From an uncultured Tidjanibacter sp. (lineage in GTDB: Bacteria > Bacteroidota > Bacteroidia > Bacteroidales > Rikenellaceae), in contig CANTVF010000002.1 in the NCBI GenBank assembly GCA_947852905.1, forward strand, positions 310,001-374,000: DNA of 64,000 nucleotides. Direction: 5' to 3'. The notes under the pieces are model-generated. The model had not been told where the DNA came from, did no database searches, and saw nothing but the letters and a program-made list of their open reading frames with translations. Made by a program: the position numbers and the translations under genes. Shown piece by piece: positions 1-8,282 of this stretch. Numbering within the stretch: the stretch's first letter is position 1; the number at the start of each line of letters is the position of its first letter.

Positions 1-2
1 AG

Positions 3-71
3 GTTCTCGCAGCCCGCCGTGCAAAAGGCCGCAAGAAACTTACCGTATCGGACGAAACCCGTTTCAAATAG
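3..71 (+). CDS. rpmH: 50S ribosomal protein L34, 3' end only
   Basis: The window opens inside this gene. The last 22 codons read VLAARRAKGRKKLTVSDETR followed by FK and TAG, which is the basic tail of bacterial L34 with the VLAxRRAKGRKxLT pattern. L34 is a small structural protein of the large ribosomal subunit. The start lies outside the window. A hairpin follows 31 bases after the stop. Identification rests on a short but very characteristic motif. Confidence 0.93.
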   Translation, partial: VLAARRAKGRKKLTVSDETRFK

Positions 72-102
72 TATCCGGTACCGATAACAGCATAGAACTA
101 TG

Positions 103-127
103 ACAGCCGCCCCATAAAGGCGGCTGT
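103..127 (+). terminator. Hairpin after rpmH
   Basis: ACAGCCGCC (103-111) pairs perfectly with GGCGGCTGT (119-127) around a 7-base loop. The T-rich tail is weak. It sits between rpmH and the mqnE promoter, so it probably ends the rpmH transcript. Confidence 0.65.
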
Positions 128-144
128 GCTGTTTATCGGCACCC

Positions 145-176
145 TTTGTCCCATAGCCACTTTTTTAGTACCTTTG
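145..176 (+). promoter_or_regulatory. Bacteroidetes-type promoter for mqnE
   Basis: TTTG at 145-148, a 20-base spacer, then TACCTTTG at 169-176. This matches the TTTG / TAnnTTTG promoter of the phylum. Transcription would begin near 182, which supports the ATG at 197 rather than an upstream in-frame codon at 146. Confidence 0.75.
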
Positions 177-196
177 GACGCATATTGGCAAACGAC

Positions 197-1303
197 ATGA
201 AACCGGATCTGAATACCGTAACCGACAAAGTTCGCAGCGGCGTGCGCATATCGCCCGCAGAAGCCGAAACGCTCTGGCGTGAAGCCCCGCTGTCGCTTCT
301 TGGCAGCCTCGCCTGCGAAATAAAACGCCGTAAAAGCGGCGATGCGGTATATTATAACCGCAATTTCCACATAGAGCCTACGAATATATGTATCTTCCGC
401 TGCCGCTTCTGTTCCTATCGCCGTCTTGCCGGGGAGCCGGGAGCGTGGAACTACTCTCTGGAAGAGATAGAAAACCTTGCGCGTGCACGCAAAGGCAGCG
501 ACGTAACGGAGGTGCATATAGTAGGCGGCGTACACCCCGACCACGATCTGGACTACTACATAGAGATGATACGCCGCGTCAAGGCCATACTGCCCGAAGT
601 CACCGTCAAGGCGTTCACCGCTATAGAACTCGCATACATGATCGAAAAAGCCGGCATCGGCTTCGACGAAGGACTCCGCAGGCTCAAGGATGCCGGGATG
701 GCGGCCATTCCTGGCGGAGGCGCGGAAATCTTCGACGAGGAACTGCGTGCGCGGATATGTCCCGAAAAGGGCGATTCCCGGACGTGGCTCGCTCTGCATC
801 GCGCCGCACACGGCATAGGTCTCAAGACGAACGCCACGATGCTGTACGGCCATGTAGAGACCGTTTCACAGCGCATAGACCACCTCGACAGACTGCGCCG
901 CCTACAGGACGAGACGGGAGGTTTCGATGCCTTTATACCTCTTAAATTCCGCAGGGCCGGAAACCTGCTCGGCGAAGGACTCGAAGAAGTTCCGGTAACG
1001 GAAGACATGCGCACGCTCGCCATGTCACGGATATATCTCGACAACTTCCCGCACATAAAGGCCTACTGGGTAATGTACGGCAAACAGACGGCCGAGATGG
1101 CTCTCACGTTCGGCGCCGACGACATAGACGGTACAATAGACGACACGACCAAGATATACTCCATGGCCGGCGCAGAAGACAAACCCCGCCTCACGGTAGA
1201 CGAAATCGAAACCATGGCCGCCTCAGCAGGCCTGCGCGCCGTCGAAAGGGATACTTTTTACAACGAAATACGCCGCATTCCGGATACGGAACAAGGCCGA
1301 TAA
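197..1303 (+). CDS. mqnE: Aminofutalosine synthase MqnE (radical SAM)
   Basis: The 368-residue product is a radical SAM enzyme. The cluster motif CIFRCRFC (Cys65, Cys69, Cys72) is followed by a typical VHIVGGVHPD segment and a GGGAEIFDEELR segment, as in the MqnE/MqnC/CofH group. MqnE joins 3-(1-carboxyvinyloxy)benzoate to adenosine with loss of CO2, giving aminofutalosine in the futalosine route to menaquinone. Its sequence and length fit MqnE better than MqnC, but the two families are close. The start at 197 was chosen because the promoter lies between 145 and 176. The PASTA gene follows 12 bases downstream, so co-transcription is likely. Confidence 0.85.
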   Translation: MKPDLNTVTDKVRSGVRISPAEAETLWREAPLSLLGSLACEIKRRKSGDAVYYNRNFHIEPTNICIFRCRFCSYRRLAGEPGAWNYSLEEIENLARARKGSDVTEVHIVGGVHPDHDLDYYIEMIRRVKAILPEVTVKAFTAIELAYMIEKAGIGFDEGLRRLKDAGMAAIPGGGAEIFDEELRARICPEKGDSRTWLALHRAAHGIGLKTNATMLYGHVETVSQRIDHLDRLRRLQDETGGFDAFIPLKFRRAGNLLGEGLEEVPVTEDMRTLAMSRIYLDNFPHIKAYWVMYGKQTAEMALTFGADDIDGTIDDTTKIYSMAGAEDKPRLTVDEIETMAASAGLRAVERDTFYNEIRRIPDTEQGR

Positions 1304-1315
1304 AACATAGCCGAC

Positions 1316-2389
1316 ATGGACAAAAACTCCCGAAACCAGCAGGGATGGCTGAAACGCATCTGGCACAATTATGTAGTACGCAACATAATCCTCGCCGTCA
1401 GCCTCGTCATAATAGTGGTATTCCTGACCTCGCTGTTGCTCAATTTGTTCACCCGCCACAACAAATACACGGAGGTACCCGATTTCTCCGGCATTACCAT
1501 AACCGAGGCGAAACGACTCGCCTCACACGACGATCTGCGCATAGAGATCAACGACTCGCTATTCGTAGCCATACTCGACCCCGGCGTCATACTCGAACAG
1601 CGGCCGACGGCAGGAACCAAAGTAAAACCGGGGCGTAGGATATACGTTACGGTAAATTCTTCGGAGGAGAAAACAGCCCAAGTACCCTATGTAGCCGGAT
1701 ATTCGCTCAGGCAGGCCAAGAACATTCTCGAAACAGCCGGATTCGGAATCGAGAAACTCGTATACGTAAACGACATAGCCACCAATAATGTACTCGACGA
1801 ACGCGTAGGCGCACAAACGGTAACAGCCACCTCTACGGTAGAGGCACGTATAGGCAGCGGAGTGACGCTGACCGTAGGCCGCGCCCCCGATGCGGAACTC
1901 GTCGCCGTGCCGCGCATAGTAGGTCTTCCGCTGCGGGAGGCTCGCAGCCGCATATGGGAAGCCGGACTCAACATAAAAGGAGTCGAACAGGACGCCGACA
2001 TAGACCAAATGAACATCCGTCAGGCACGCGTATACATGCAGGTACCGGAACAGGGGCAACGCAAGGAGCTCGGCAGCGGCGTAATGCTATATCTGTCGCT
2101 CGATTCGACGAGAATAGCCACAGGAACAGCCCGTTCTGACAAGGCCGGCACAGCCACGGCACTCCGTGAACGCGCCATACTCGACAGCCTCTCGAAAGCG
2201 GGATTCCGCGGCGACGAACTTCAGGAAGAGTTCGAATGGACACTGAAAGTGGACAACGGAGAAGCGAAACCGGAAGACAGGCCGCGTCTGACAGAACAGG
2301 CGATTCTGGAATCGCTCGAAAACTACGGAGAAAGTATCGACGAAGGGACGGACGAACGATTCACTCCCGACGAATTTTTCCCCGAATAA
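1316..2389 (+). CDS. Membrane-anchored PASTA-domain protein
   Basis: The product has 357 residues: a basic cytoplasmic N-terminus, one membrane helix at about 24-45, then three PASTA repeats at about 52-116, 120-190 and 196-262, each beginning with a VPxxxG-type motif (VPDFSG, VPYVAG, VPRIVG). An acidic C-terminal tail follows. PASTA domains bind peptidoglycan fragments or beta-lactams in Gram-positive kinases; no kinase or transpeptidase domain is present here, so a wall-sensing or scaffold role in the periplasm is an inference. It lies between mqnE and rluD on the same strand. Confidence 0.85.
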   Translation: MDKNSRNQQGWLKRIWHNYVVRNIILAVSLVIIVVFLTSLLLNLFTRHNKYTEVPDFSGITITEAKRLASHDDLRIEINDSLFVAILDPGVILEQRPTAGTKVKPGRRIYVTVNSSEEKTAQVPYVAGYSLRQAKNILETAGFGIEKLVYVNDIATNNVLDERVGAQTVTATSTVEARIGSGVTLTVGRAPDAELVAVPRIVGLPLREARSRIWEAGLNIKGVEQDADIDQMNIRQARVYMQVPEQGQRKELGSGVMLYLSLDSTRIATGTARSDKAGTATALRERAILDSLSKAGFRGDELQEEFEWTLKVDNGEAKPEDRPRLTEQAILESLENYGESIDEGTDERFTPDEFFPE

Positions 2390-2465
2390 ACCGCCTGCCG
2401 TCAAACAGACGACAAATGTAACCACGCCACCTATACGTAAACCGGCATATCACTCCGACACACGC

Positions 2466-3527
2466 ATGAATGAAAACCGTATAGACGAACTGACGGAAGA
2501 ACAGGACGACCAGCAGGACGACCTGTACGAACACTTTTCCGTGACGGTAGACCGCGGACAGGCCATGTTGCGTATCGACAAATACCTGACCGTCCGGTTG
2601 GAAAACAGTTCGCGCAGCAGGGTGCAGGCCGCCGCCGACGGAGGCAACATACTCGTGAACGGCGTACCGGTCAAATCGAGCTACAAGGTAAAGCCTCTCG
2701 ACCGCATTTCCATAGTCATGCCCTACCCAAAACGGGAGGTGGAAATCGTTGCGGAAAACATACCGCTCGACATACCATACGAAGACGACGATCTGCTGAT
2801 AGTAAACAAGCCCGCCGGACTCGTCGTACACCCCGGCCACGGCAACTACAGCGGCACGCTCGTCAACGCGCTGACGTGGCACCTTAAAGACACTCCGCTG
2901 TTTCAGGAAGGGGACATGCGCGCCGGATTGGTGCACCGCATAGACAAGAACACATCGGGACTGCTCGTCGTAGCCAAGAACGAAAAAGCCCACGCACGAC
3001 TGGCGCGACAGTTTTTCGAACATACTGTTTCCAGACGTTACGTCGCACTCGTATGGGGCAACTTCGAGGAGGACGAAGGCACCGTCACGGGCAACATAGG
3101 CCGTAGCGTGCGCGACCGTCTAAAAATGGCCGTATTCCCTGACGGGAGCGACGGAAAACACGCCGTCACACATTACCGCGTACTGAAACGTTACGGCTAC
3201 GTCACACTTATAGAGTGCCGTCTCGAAACAGGGCGAACGCACCAGATACGCGTCCACATGGAATATATAGGACACCCGCTGTTCAATGACGAAAGGTACG
3301 GCGGCGACCGGATACTGAAAGGCACCACGTTTTCCAAATACAAACAGTTCGTCGAGAACTGTTTCGCCGCCATGCCGCGCCATGCACTGCACGCACGCAG
3401 CCTCGGTTTCGATCACCCTGCGACAGGACAGCGCATGGAGTTCGAAAGCGAGCTTCCGGCCGACTTCCGCGCAGTACTCGAGAAATGGGACACGTATACC
3501 ACCGCCCGTCCCGCCGAAGATGAATAA
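2466..3527 (+). CDS. rluD: 23S rRNA pseudouridine synthase, RluD family
   Basis: The 353-residue protein has an acidic N-terminal extension, an S4 RNA-binding domain (about 36-80) and a RluA/RluD catalytic domain. The signature GLVHRIDKNTSGLLVVAK carries the catalytic aspartate Asp160 (HRID), and the GRTHQIRVH motif lies further on. RluD converts uridines of helix 69 of 23S rRNA to pseudouridine. The first 25 residues are unusually rich in Asp and Glu and may be a lineage-specific extension. RluA/RluC-type specificity cannot be excluded from sequence alone. Confidence 0.88.
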   Translation: MNENRIDELTEEQDDQQDDLYEHFSVTVDRGQAMLRIDKYLTVRLENSSRSRVQAAADGGNILVNGVPVKSSYKVKPLDRISIVMPYPKREVEIVAENIPLDIPYEDDDLLIVNKPAGLVVHPGHGNYSGTLVNALTWHLKDTPLFQEGDMRAGLVHRIDKNTSGLLVVAKNEKAHARLARQFFEHTVSRRYVALVWGNFEEDEGTVTGNIGRSVRDRLKMAVFPDGSDGKHAVTHYRVLKRYGYVTLIECRLETGRTHQIRVHMEYIGHPLFNDERYGGDRILKGTTFSKYKQFVENCFAAMPRHALHARSLGFDHPATGQRMEFESELPADFRAVLEKWDTYTTARPAEDE

Positions 3528-4069
3528 TAACCCAGCGAGACAATTTCAGATACAGTCTGAAATCGGAAAACGCAGGACGCACAATGCCATAGAAACGTTC
3601 TATCGGATAATTTTCCTATATCCAAATCTGCATTGGATCAGCGCAAGCCAAACGGTCGGCATAAAATATTTACCGCCATATTACCCGGAAATATCCTAAT
3701 ACACAATATCAAAACTTACGTTATCCGCTCTACAGACATGTACGAATAACCTCTTTTATCGGCAAGCAGCTATCCACCACAACCGTGTCGAAACGACATA
3801 CGCATCTATCTCCATGAGCATGATGCTTTATTATCATAATATTACGAATCCGGTAGCCCGTCTACACTCCCCCGCGAAACCTTATCGTGACCGGTATTAA
3901 AATTATGAGTTCAGGTTGTAAATGTCTGCTTGCCGCCGGACTTTCTCGATATAAACATATGCGGCAATCTCCACGAAGCGCATTTACAACCGATATTCGG
4001 TATTGTACCGGACACAATCGCAACCGACATTTACATCGCTGCACGACATTCAGCTACCATACATGAGAA
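3528..4069. other. Intergenic region with a long-range inverted repeat
   Basis: No convincing gene. GGTTGTAAATG (3914-3924) is complementary to CATTTACAACC (3981-3991), and inside this pair TTGCCGC (3931-3937) matches GCGGCAA (3961-3967), so about 78 bases could fold into a two-tier stem. A related CATTTACATC occurs again near 4028. The rest shows nothing recognisable. Confidence 0.4.
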
Positions 4070-4101
4070 CGAGCGCCGGACACGTTTGTGTCCGGCGCTC
4101 G
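4070..4101 (-). terminator. Terminator after the acyl-CoA dehydrogenase gene
   Basis: A perfect 14-base-pair stem, CGAGCGCCGGACAC (4070-4083) with GTGTCCGGCGCTCG (4088-4101), and a 4-base loop. It lies 22 bases past the stop of the minus-strand gene. The T tract is poor, but stem strength and position support termination. Confidence 0.75.
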
Positions 4102-4123
4102 AATCATAACGGCAGCGTCCTAC

Positions 4124-5845
4124 CTATTCAATACTCTCGGCAAGAACGGCCTTATAAATATCTATGTCCCCGCAGCAGGAGTTGCGTATGAACTCGGCCG
4201 CAGCCTTGTTCTGTGCCTGAGCGTATTTTATATACGCTTCGGCCGACACCCTGTAACAATCGCATTCGGCGGCCTGCCTCAGGAGCAGGTGCGCAAGGAT
4301 CAGATGCCCGCTCATCTCTACCAGACGGCGCGCATGGAAATCTATCTGCTCGTTATCGCCCGCAGTGACACGCGCAATAGCCGCCTCGTATTCCTCTCGC
4401 ATGGCGATCAGCTTGTCGAGCTGGAACTTGAATTCGCCCGGACGTTCGGCAGCCTCGTATTCCTTGATCTGAGCGAGATAGGTACCGGTCGTGACGTGAC
4501 GGATAGCCGCCACCACCTGCAACTGTGTCGTACCTTCGTATATATTGGTAATACGTGCGTCGCGATAGATGCGTTCTATCGGATAGTCCTTCATATAGCC
4601 CGATCCGCCGTGTATCTGTATGGCGTCGTAAGCGAGCTGGTTGGCATACTCGCTCGCGAACATCTTGCACACGGGAGTAAACGCATCGGCCAGTTTGTTG
4701 TAGAATTTCATCTCGTCTTTCTCCTCCGGAGTAAGCGGACGGTCCTTGCCGATTTCAGCCCAACATTTGTATATCTCAACGAAACGGGCGGTCTCGTAAA
4801 GCATGGCACGAGATGCGTTGAGTTTCGCCTTCATGTTGGTCAGCATCTCGTACACAGCCGGGAACTGTATGATGGGCTTACCGAACTGCTGTCTCTCATT
4901 GGCATACTTCAACGCTTCACGGTAAGCGGCCTCGCAAAGGCCCGTTCCCTGAGCGCCGATACCGAGACGGGCAGCGTTCATGAGCGACATAACGTATTTG
5001 ATAAGTCCCAGCTTACGCGAACCCACCAGCTCCGCAGGAGCATTGGTATACACGAGTTCGCACGTAGGCGATCCCTTGATACCGAGCTTGTTCTCTATGC
5101 GGCGCACCTTGACGCCTCCGTCGCGACGGTCGTACACGAACATGGACAATCCGCGGCCGTCTTTGGTTCCTTCTTCCGAACGGGCGAGCACGAGAGATAT
5201 ATCGCCGTCGCCGTTCGTAATGAAACGTTTCACGCCGTTAAGCAACCATTTGCCGCTCTTCTCGTCGTAATGCGCCTTGAGCATCACGGCCTGAAGATCG
5301 GAGCCGGCATCAGGCTCGGTGAGTGCCATGGCACACGTTGCTCCGTTGGAAACCAGAGGCAGGTATTTCTGCTTTATCTCCTCGCTCGCAAACTCGTTTA
5401 TGGTCTCGGCACAGTCCTGCAATCCCCAGATATTCTCGAATCCGGCATCGCCGCGCGCCACCATTTCGTTAGCCATTACGAAACATATCAGCGACATGTT
5501 CAGACCTTCGTATTTGCGCGGCAGGTGAATACCGCCCAGCCCGGCCTTACGTATGGCGTCGAGGTTTGCCTGCGTACCGCGTGCATACACCACATGGTCG
5601 TCCACCACATGAGGACCTTCCTTGTCGACATCCTCGGCATTGGCCGCTATAACGTCGGCGCATACGCCGCCGGTAATCTCCAGCACACGACGGTAACTGT
5701 CCATTGCGTCCTCGAAATCCGCCGGAGCGTAATCATAAACGTCCTTATCGGCAAAGTTCTTCTCGCGCAGCTCCACGATCTTCTTCATCAGCGGGTGATT
5801 GAGCTGGAACTGCAAATCCTTATTATCTAAAAAAAAGTTTCCCAT
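4124..5845 (-). CDS. Acyl-CoA dehydrogenase with C-terminal extension
   Basis: The 573-residue flavoprotein oxidises an acyl-CoA thioester to the trans-2-enoyl-CoA and passes electrons to ETF. The middle-domain flavin motif MALTEPDAGSD is at 173-183, and the catalytic base is Glu437 in NIYEGTTQLQ. RRIENKLGIKGSPT matches the substrate-loop region. It is longer than the usual 380-residue enzyme: an alpha-helical extension of about 120 residues follows residue 455, as in the long ACAD type of Bacteroidetes. etfA and etfB lie just upstream on the same strand, so the three genes form one electron-transfer unit. Substrate chain length cannot be read from the sequence. Confidence 0.92.
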   Translation of the reverse strand: MGNFFLDNKDLQFQLNHPLMKKIVELREKNFADKDVYDYAPADFEDAMDSYRRVLEITGGVCADVIAANAEDVDKEGPHVVDDHVVYARGTQANLDAIRKAGLGGIHLPRKYEGLNMSLICFVMANEMVARGDAGFENIWGLQDCAETINEFASEEIKQKYLPLVSNGATCAMALTEPDAGSDLQAVMLKAHYDEKSGKWLLNGVKRFITNGDGDISLVLARSEEGTKDGRGLSMFVYDRRDGGVKVRRIENKLGIKGSPTCELVYTNAPAELVGSRKLGLIKYVMSLMNAARLGIGAQGTGLCEAAYREALKYANERQQFGKPIIQFPAVYEMLTNMKAKLNASRAMLYETARFVEIYKCWAEIGKDRPLTPEEKDEMKFYNKLADAFTPVCKMFASEYANQLAYDAIQIHGGSGYMKDYPIERIYRDARITNIYEGTTQLQVVAAIRHVTTGTYLAQIKEYEAAERPGEFKFQLDKLIAMREEYEAAIARVTAGDNEQIDFHARRLVEMSGHLILAHLLLRQAAECDCYRVSAEAYIKYAQAQNKAAAEFIRNSCCGDIDIYKAVLAESIE

Positions 5846-5983
5846 ATCTCGTCGTTTTAAAGAGGCGATCGGCTGTTCCCGTCCGATTTACGTCATCGCC
5901 CATCGGCAACGGTAAGTTTCGTAAGTCCCCGGCATCCGACACAGCCCCAAGCCATGCCTCCCGCCGGTCGCCGGCGTACCTCC

Positions 5984-7000
5984 TTATTTGGAATTTTGTT
6001 TGTAGAACTTTATCATCTTGGGTACCACTTCCATAACATCGCCCGTAATAACGAAGTCCGCGACTTTGTTGATAGGCGCATCCGGATCGGTATTTATAGC
6101 TATAACCATTGACGACTGGTCCATACCTGCGGTATGCTGTATCTGACCCGAAATGCCGCAGGCTATGTAAAGTTTCGGACGCACCGTAACACCCGTCTGG
6201 CCGATCTGACGTGCATGGTCTGCAAATCCTGCGTCTACCGCGGCACGAGACGCGCCTACTTCGCCGCCGAGTACGCCAGCCAGTTCATGAAGAATGGCGA
6301 AATTCTCCTTGGATCCCATACCGTATCCTCCGGCGACTATCACGGGAGAAGACTTGATGTCGATGCCCTTTTCCTCGATATGACGATCTATAATCTTGAC
6401 TACCAGATCACTCTCCTTGACAAACTTGTCTACGTCTATCTTCTTGATTTCCGGATTGCCGGGGTTGGCTACCTCCGCCTTACGCATAACGCCCTCACGA
6501 ACGGTGGCCATTTGGGGACGGTGATCGGGATTTATAATGGTAGCTATGATATTTCCGCCGAAGGCAGGACGTATCTGATAAAGGAGATCCTTGTACTCGG
6601 TGCCTTTGGGATCGGTATGGTCGCCTATCACGAGGCTCGTACAGTCGGCCGTCAGGCCGCTGGTCAGCGTCGACGATACGCGGGGTGCGAGGTCGCGTCC
6701 CACGGGCGTAGCGCCGAACAGCGCGATCTGCGGCTTCTCCTGCTCGAAAACACCGCACACTACGGCAGTATGGGGCAACGTCCTGTACGGAGCGAGCTCC
6801 TTGTCGTCGGCAATCCATACCGTATCGGCGCCGTAACGCGCCATAATCTGTTCGATGCCTGCGAGTTCATGACCGGCCACCAACGCTTCGAGCTTACAGC
6901 CGAGCCTGTCGGCCAGCTCGCGCCCCTTGGTGAGCAATTCCAAACTGACGTCGGCGACCTTGCCGCCTTCCGTCTCTATATATACGAATATGTTGTTCAT
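5984..7000 (-). CDS. etfA: Electron transfer flavoprotein, alpha subunit
   Basis: The 338-residue product has the ETF alpha architecture: an N-terminal domain like that of the beta subunit, then the C-terminal FAD-binding domain with GISGQIQHTAGM and AINTDPDAPI. It pairs with EtfB and accepts electrons from acyl-CoA dehydrogenase. The ATG at 7000 (MNNIFVYIE) is preferred because an in-frame ATG at 7024 would overlap the end of etfB and add residues unlike the family. With this start, 16 bases separate it from etfB. Confidence 0.92.
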   Translation of the reverse strand: MNNIFVYIETEGGKVADVSLELLTKGRELADRLGCKLEALVAGHELAGIEQIMARYGADTVWIADDKELAPYRTLPHTAVVCGVFEQEKPQIALFGATPVGRDLAPRVSSTLTSGLTADCTSLVIGDHTDPKGTEYKDLLYQIRPAFGGNIIATIINPDHRPQMATVREGVMRKAEVANPGNPEIKKIDVDKFVKESDLVVKIIDRHIEEKGIDIKSSPVIVAGGYGMGSKENFAILHELAGVLGGEVGASRAAVDAGFADHARQIGQTGVTVRPKLYIACGISGQIQHTAGMDQSSMVIAINTDPDAPINKVADFVITGDVMEVVPKMIKFYKQNSK

Positions 7001-7016
7001 CTCTCTTATTCCTTCT

Positions 7017-7892
7017 CTATCCAAGCGTATGGCTGGCGATAAGTTCGACCATCAATGAATTTATGTCCTCGTCGGAAGCCGTCAGTTTGCGCGACTCCTT
7101 GGCCTGAAACACCACGCTCTCGATCTGTTTCACCTTGGTGGGAGAGCCGAGCAGACCGAGCTGCTGCGGATCGGCGTCTATATCGCCGACATTCCACTCG
7201 GTTATGCGCAGATAGTCCTTGCCTGCGGCAATCTGCATATAATCCTCGCCGGCCTCCTGCACTTCGCTGCGGGTCTTGGCGTGTTTGTATTTCATCACCC
7301 TCTTGGCATTCTGGGGGCGGCATTCGGGAGCCGAACCGTCCACCGTCATGAGCATCGGATAGGGCGACGACACAGTTTCCACGCCGCGTTCCAGACGACG
7401 GCGGATGACGATCTGGTTGTCGTCCAACGACACGATCTGCTCCACATAAGTCACCTGTGGCAATCCGAGTTTCTCGGCCACCTGCGGACCCACTTGGGCG
7501 GTATCGCCGTCGATAGCCTGACGACCGGCAACTATTATGTCGGGTTTGATTTCGGCGAGCGCCCGCGACAGCGCATAGGAAGTGGCCAGCGTATCGGCAC
7601 CCGCAAAAGCGCGGTCGGTCAGGAGGTAACCTCCGTCGGCACCGCGGAACATCGCATCGCGTATTATATCGGCCGCACGCAGAGGTCCCATGGTAAGTAT
7701 ATATACCGTACTGCCCTCGCACATATCCTTGATCGTAAGCGCCTGTTCGAGCGCATTCAGGTCCTCAGGGTTGAATATCGCCGGCAGTGCCGCACGGTTC
7801 ACCGTACCGTCCGCCTTCATCGCGTCCTTGCCCACATTACGGGTATCGGGTACCTGCTTGGCGAGAACAACTACTTTCAACTGTTTTCCCAT
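7017..7892 (-). CDS. etfB: Electron transfer flavoprotein, beta subunit
   Basis: The 291-residue protein begins with the ETF beta pattern (KVVVLAKQVPDT) and contains the family signature region VAGRQAIDGDTAQVGPQVAE and a C-terminal ETF-type tail. EtfB binds AMP and docks EtfA. It is the first gene of the etfB-etfA-acyl-CoA dehydrogenase cluster; the promoter at 8152-8183 implies a leader of about 250 bases. Confidence 0.93.
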   Translation of the reverse strand: MGKQLKVVVLAKQVPDTRNVGKDAMKADGTVNRAALPAIFNPEDLNALEQALTIKDMCEGSTVYILTMGPLRAADIIRDAMFRGADGGYLLTDRAFAGADTLATSYALSRALAEIKPDIIVAGRQAIDGDTAQVGPQVAEKLGLPQVTYVEQIVSLDDNQIVIRRRLERGVETVSSPYPMLMTVDGSAPECRPQNAKRVMKYKHAKTRSEVQEAGEDYMQIAAGKDYLRITEWNVGDIDADPQQLGLLGSPTKVKQIESVVFQAKESRKLTASDEDINSLMVELIASHTLG

Positions 7893-8151
7893 TTGTTCTG
7901 ATTTATGTTATTAATCCGGCTGCCGAACACTGATAGTTGCAGCGAACCTTATCGTTTATTTGGCTTTCTATTTTCTCTTATTACGCCCATTACTCCGATA
8001 AAACAACCGCGAACTGCCGATCCGGACAGACATCGCGGACATTTACGGAACCAGTCACTCAACGGCCGACCGTAATCCCAACCGATTGACAATTCAATAA
8101 CGGTCGCCATACGTGACAAATGAACTTAATCCTCCAATATCAGGTATGTCG
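7893..8151 (-). other. Long leader of etfB, no gene seen
   Basis: No gene is visible. If the promoter at 8152-8183 is right, most of this stretch is 5' untranslated RNA of the etf cluster. I saw no recognised riboswitch or strong hairpin. Confidence 0.4.
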
Positions 8152-8183
8152 CAAATTTACTTTTTTTCCGATAACGCACCAAA
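8152..8183 (-). promoter_or_regulatory. Bacteroidetes-type promoter for etfB
   Basis: Read on the minus strand: TTTG (8183-8180), 20-base spacer, TAAATTTG (8159-8152). It is a full match to the phylum promoter and points toward etfB. Confidence 0.78.
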
Positions 8184-8282
8184 ATAACTCCCATTTTTCC
8201 GTCTGTTCAGACCATTATCCCCTTACGCGACACTAGGGTTGCATTATATTCACTATCTTAGAGGGCTGAAAATCGGCACCCC

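Noticed and set aside
4088..5830. Long plus-strand open frame of 580 codons antisense to the acyl-CoA dehydrogenase gene
   Set aside because: It exactly mirrors a well-recognised gene, has no family resemblance and reflects codon bias of the opposite strand.
8239..8261. TTG and TATCTTAG upstream of the TPR gene as a promoter
   Set aside because: The spacer is only 12 bases and the -7 box departs from the consensus.
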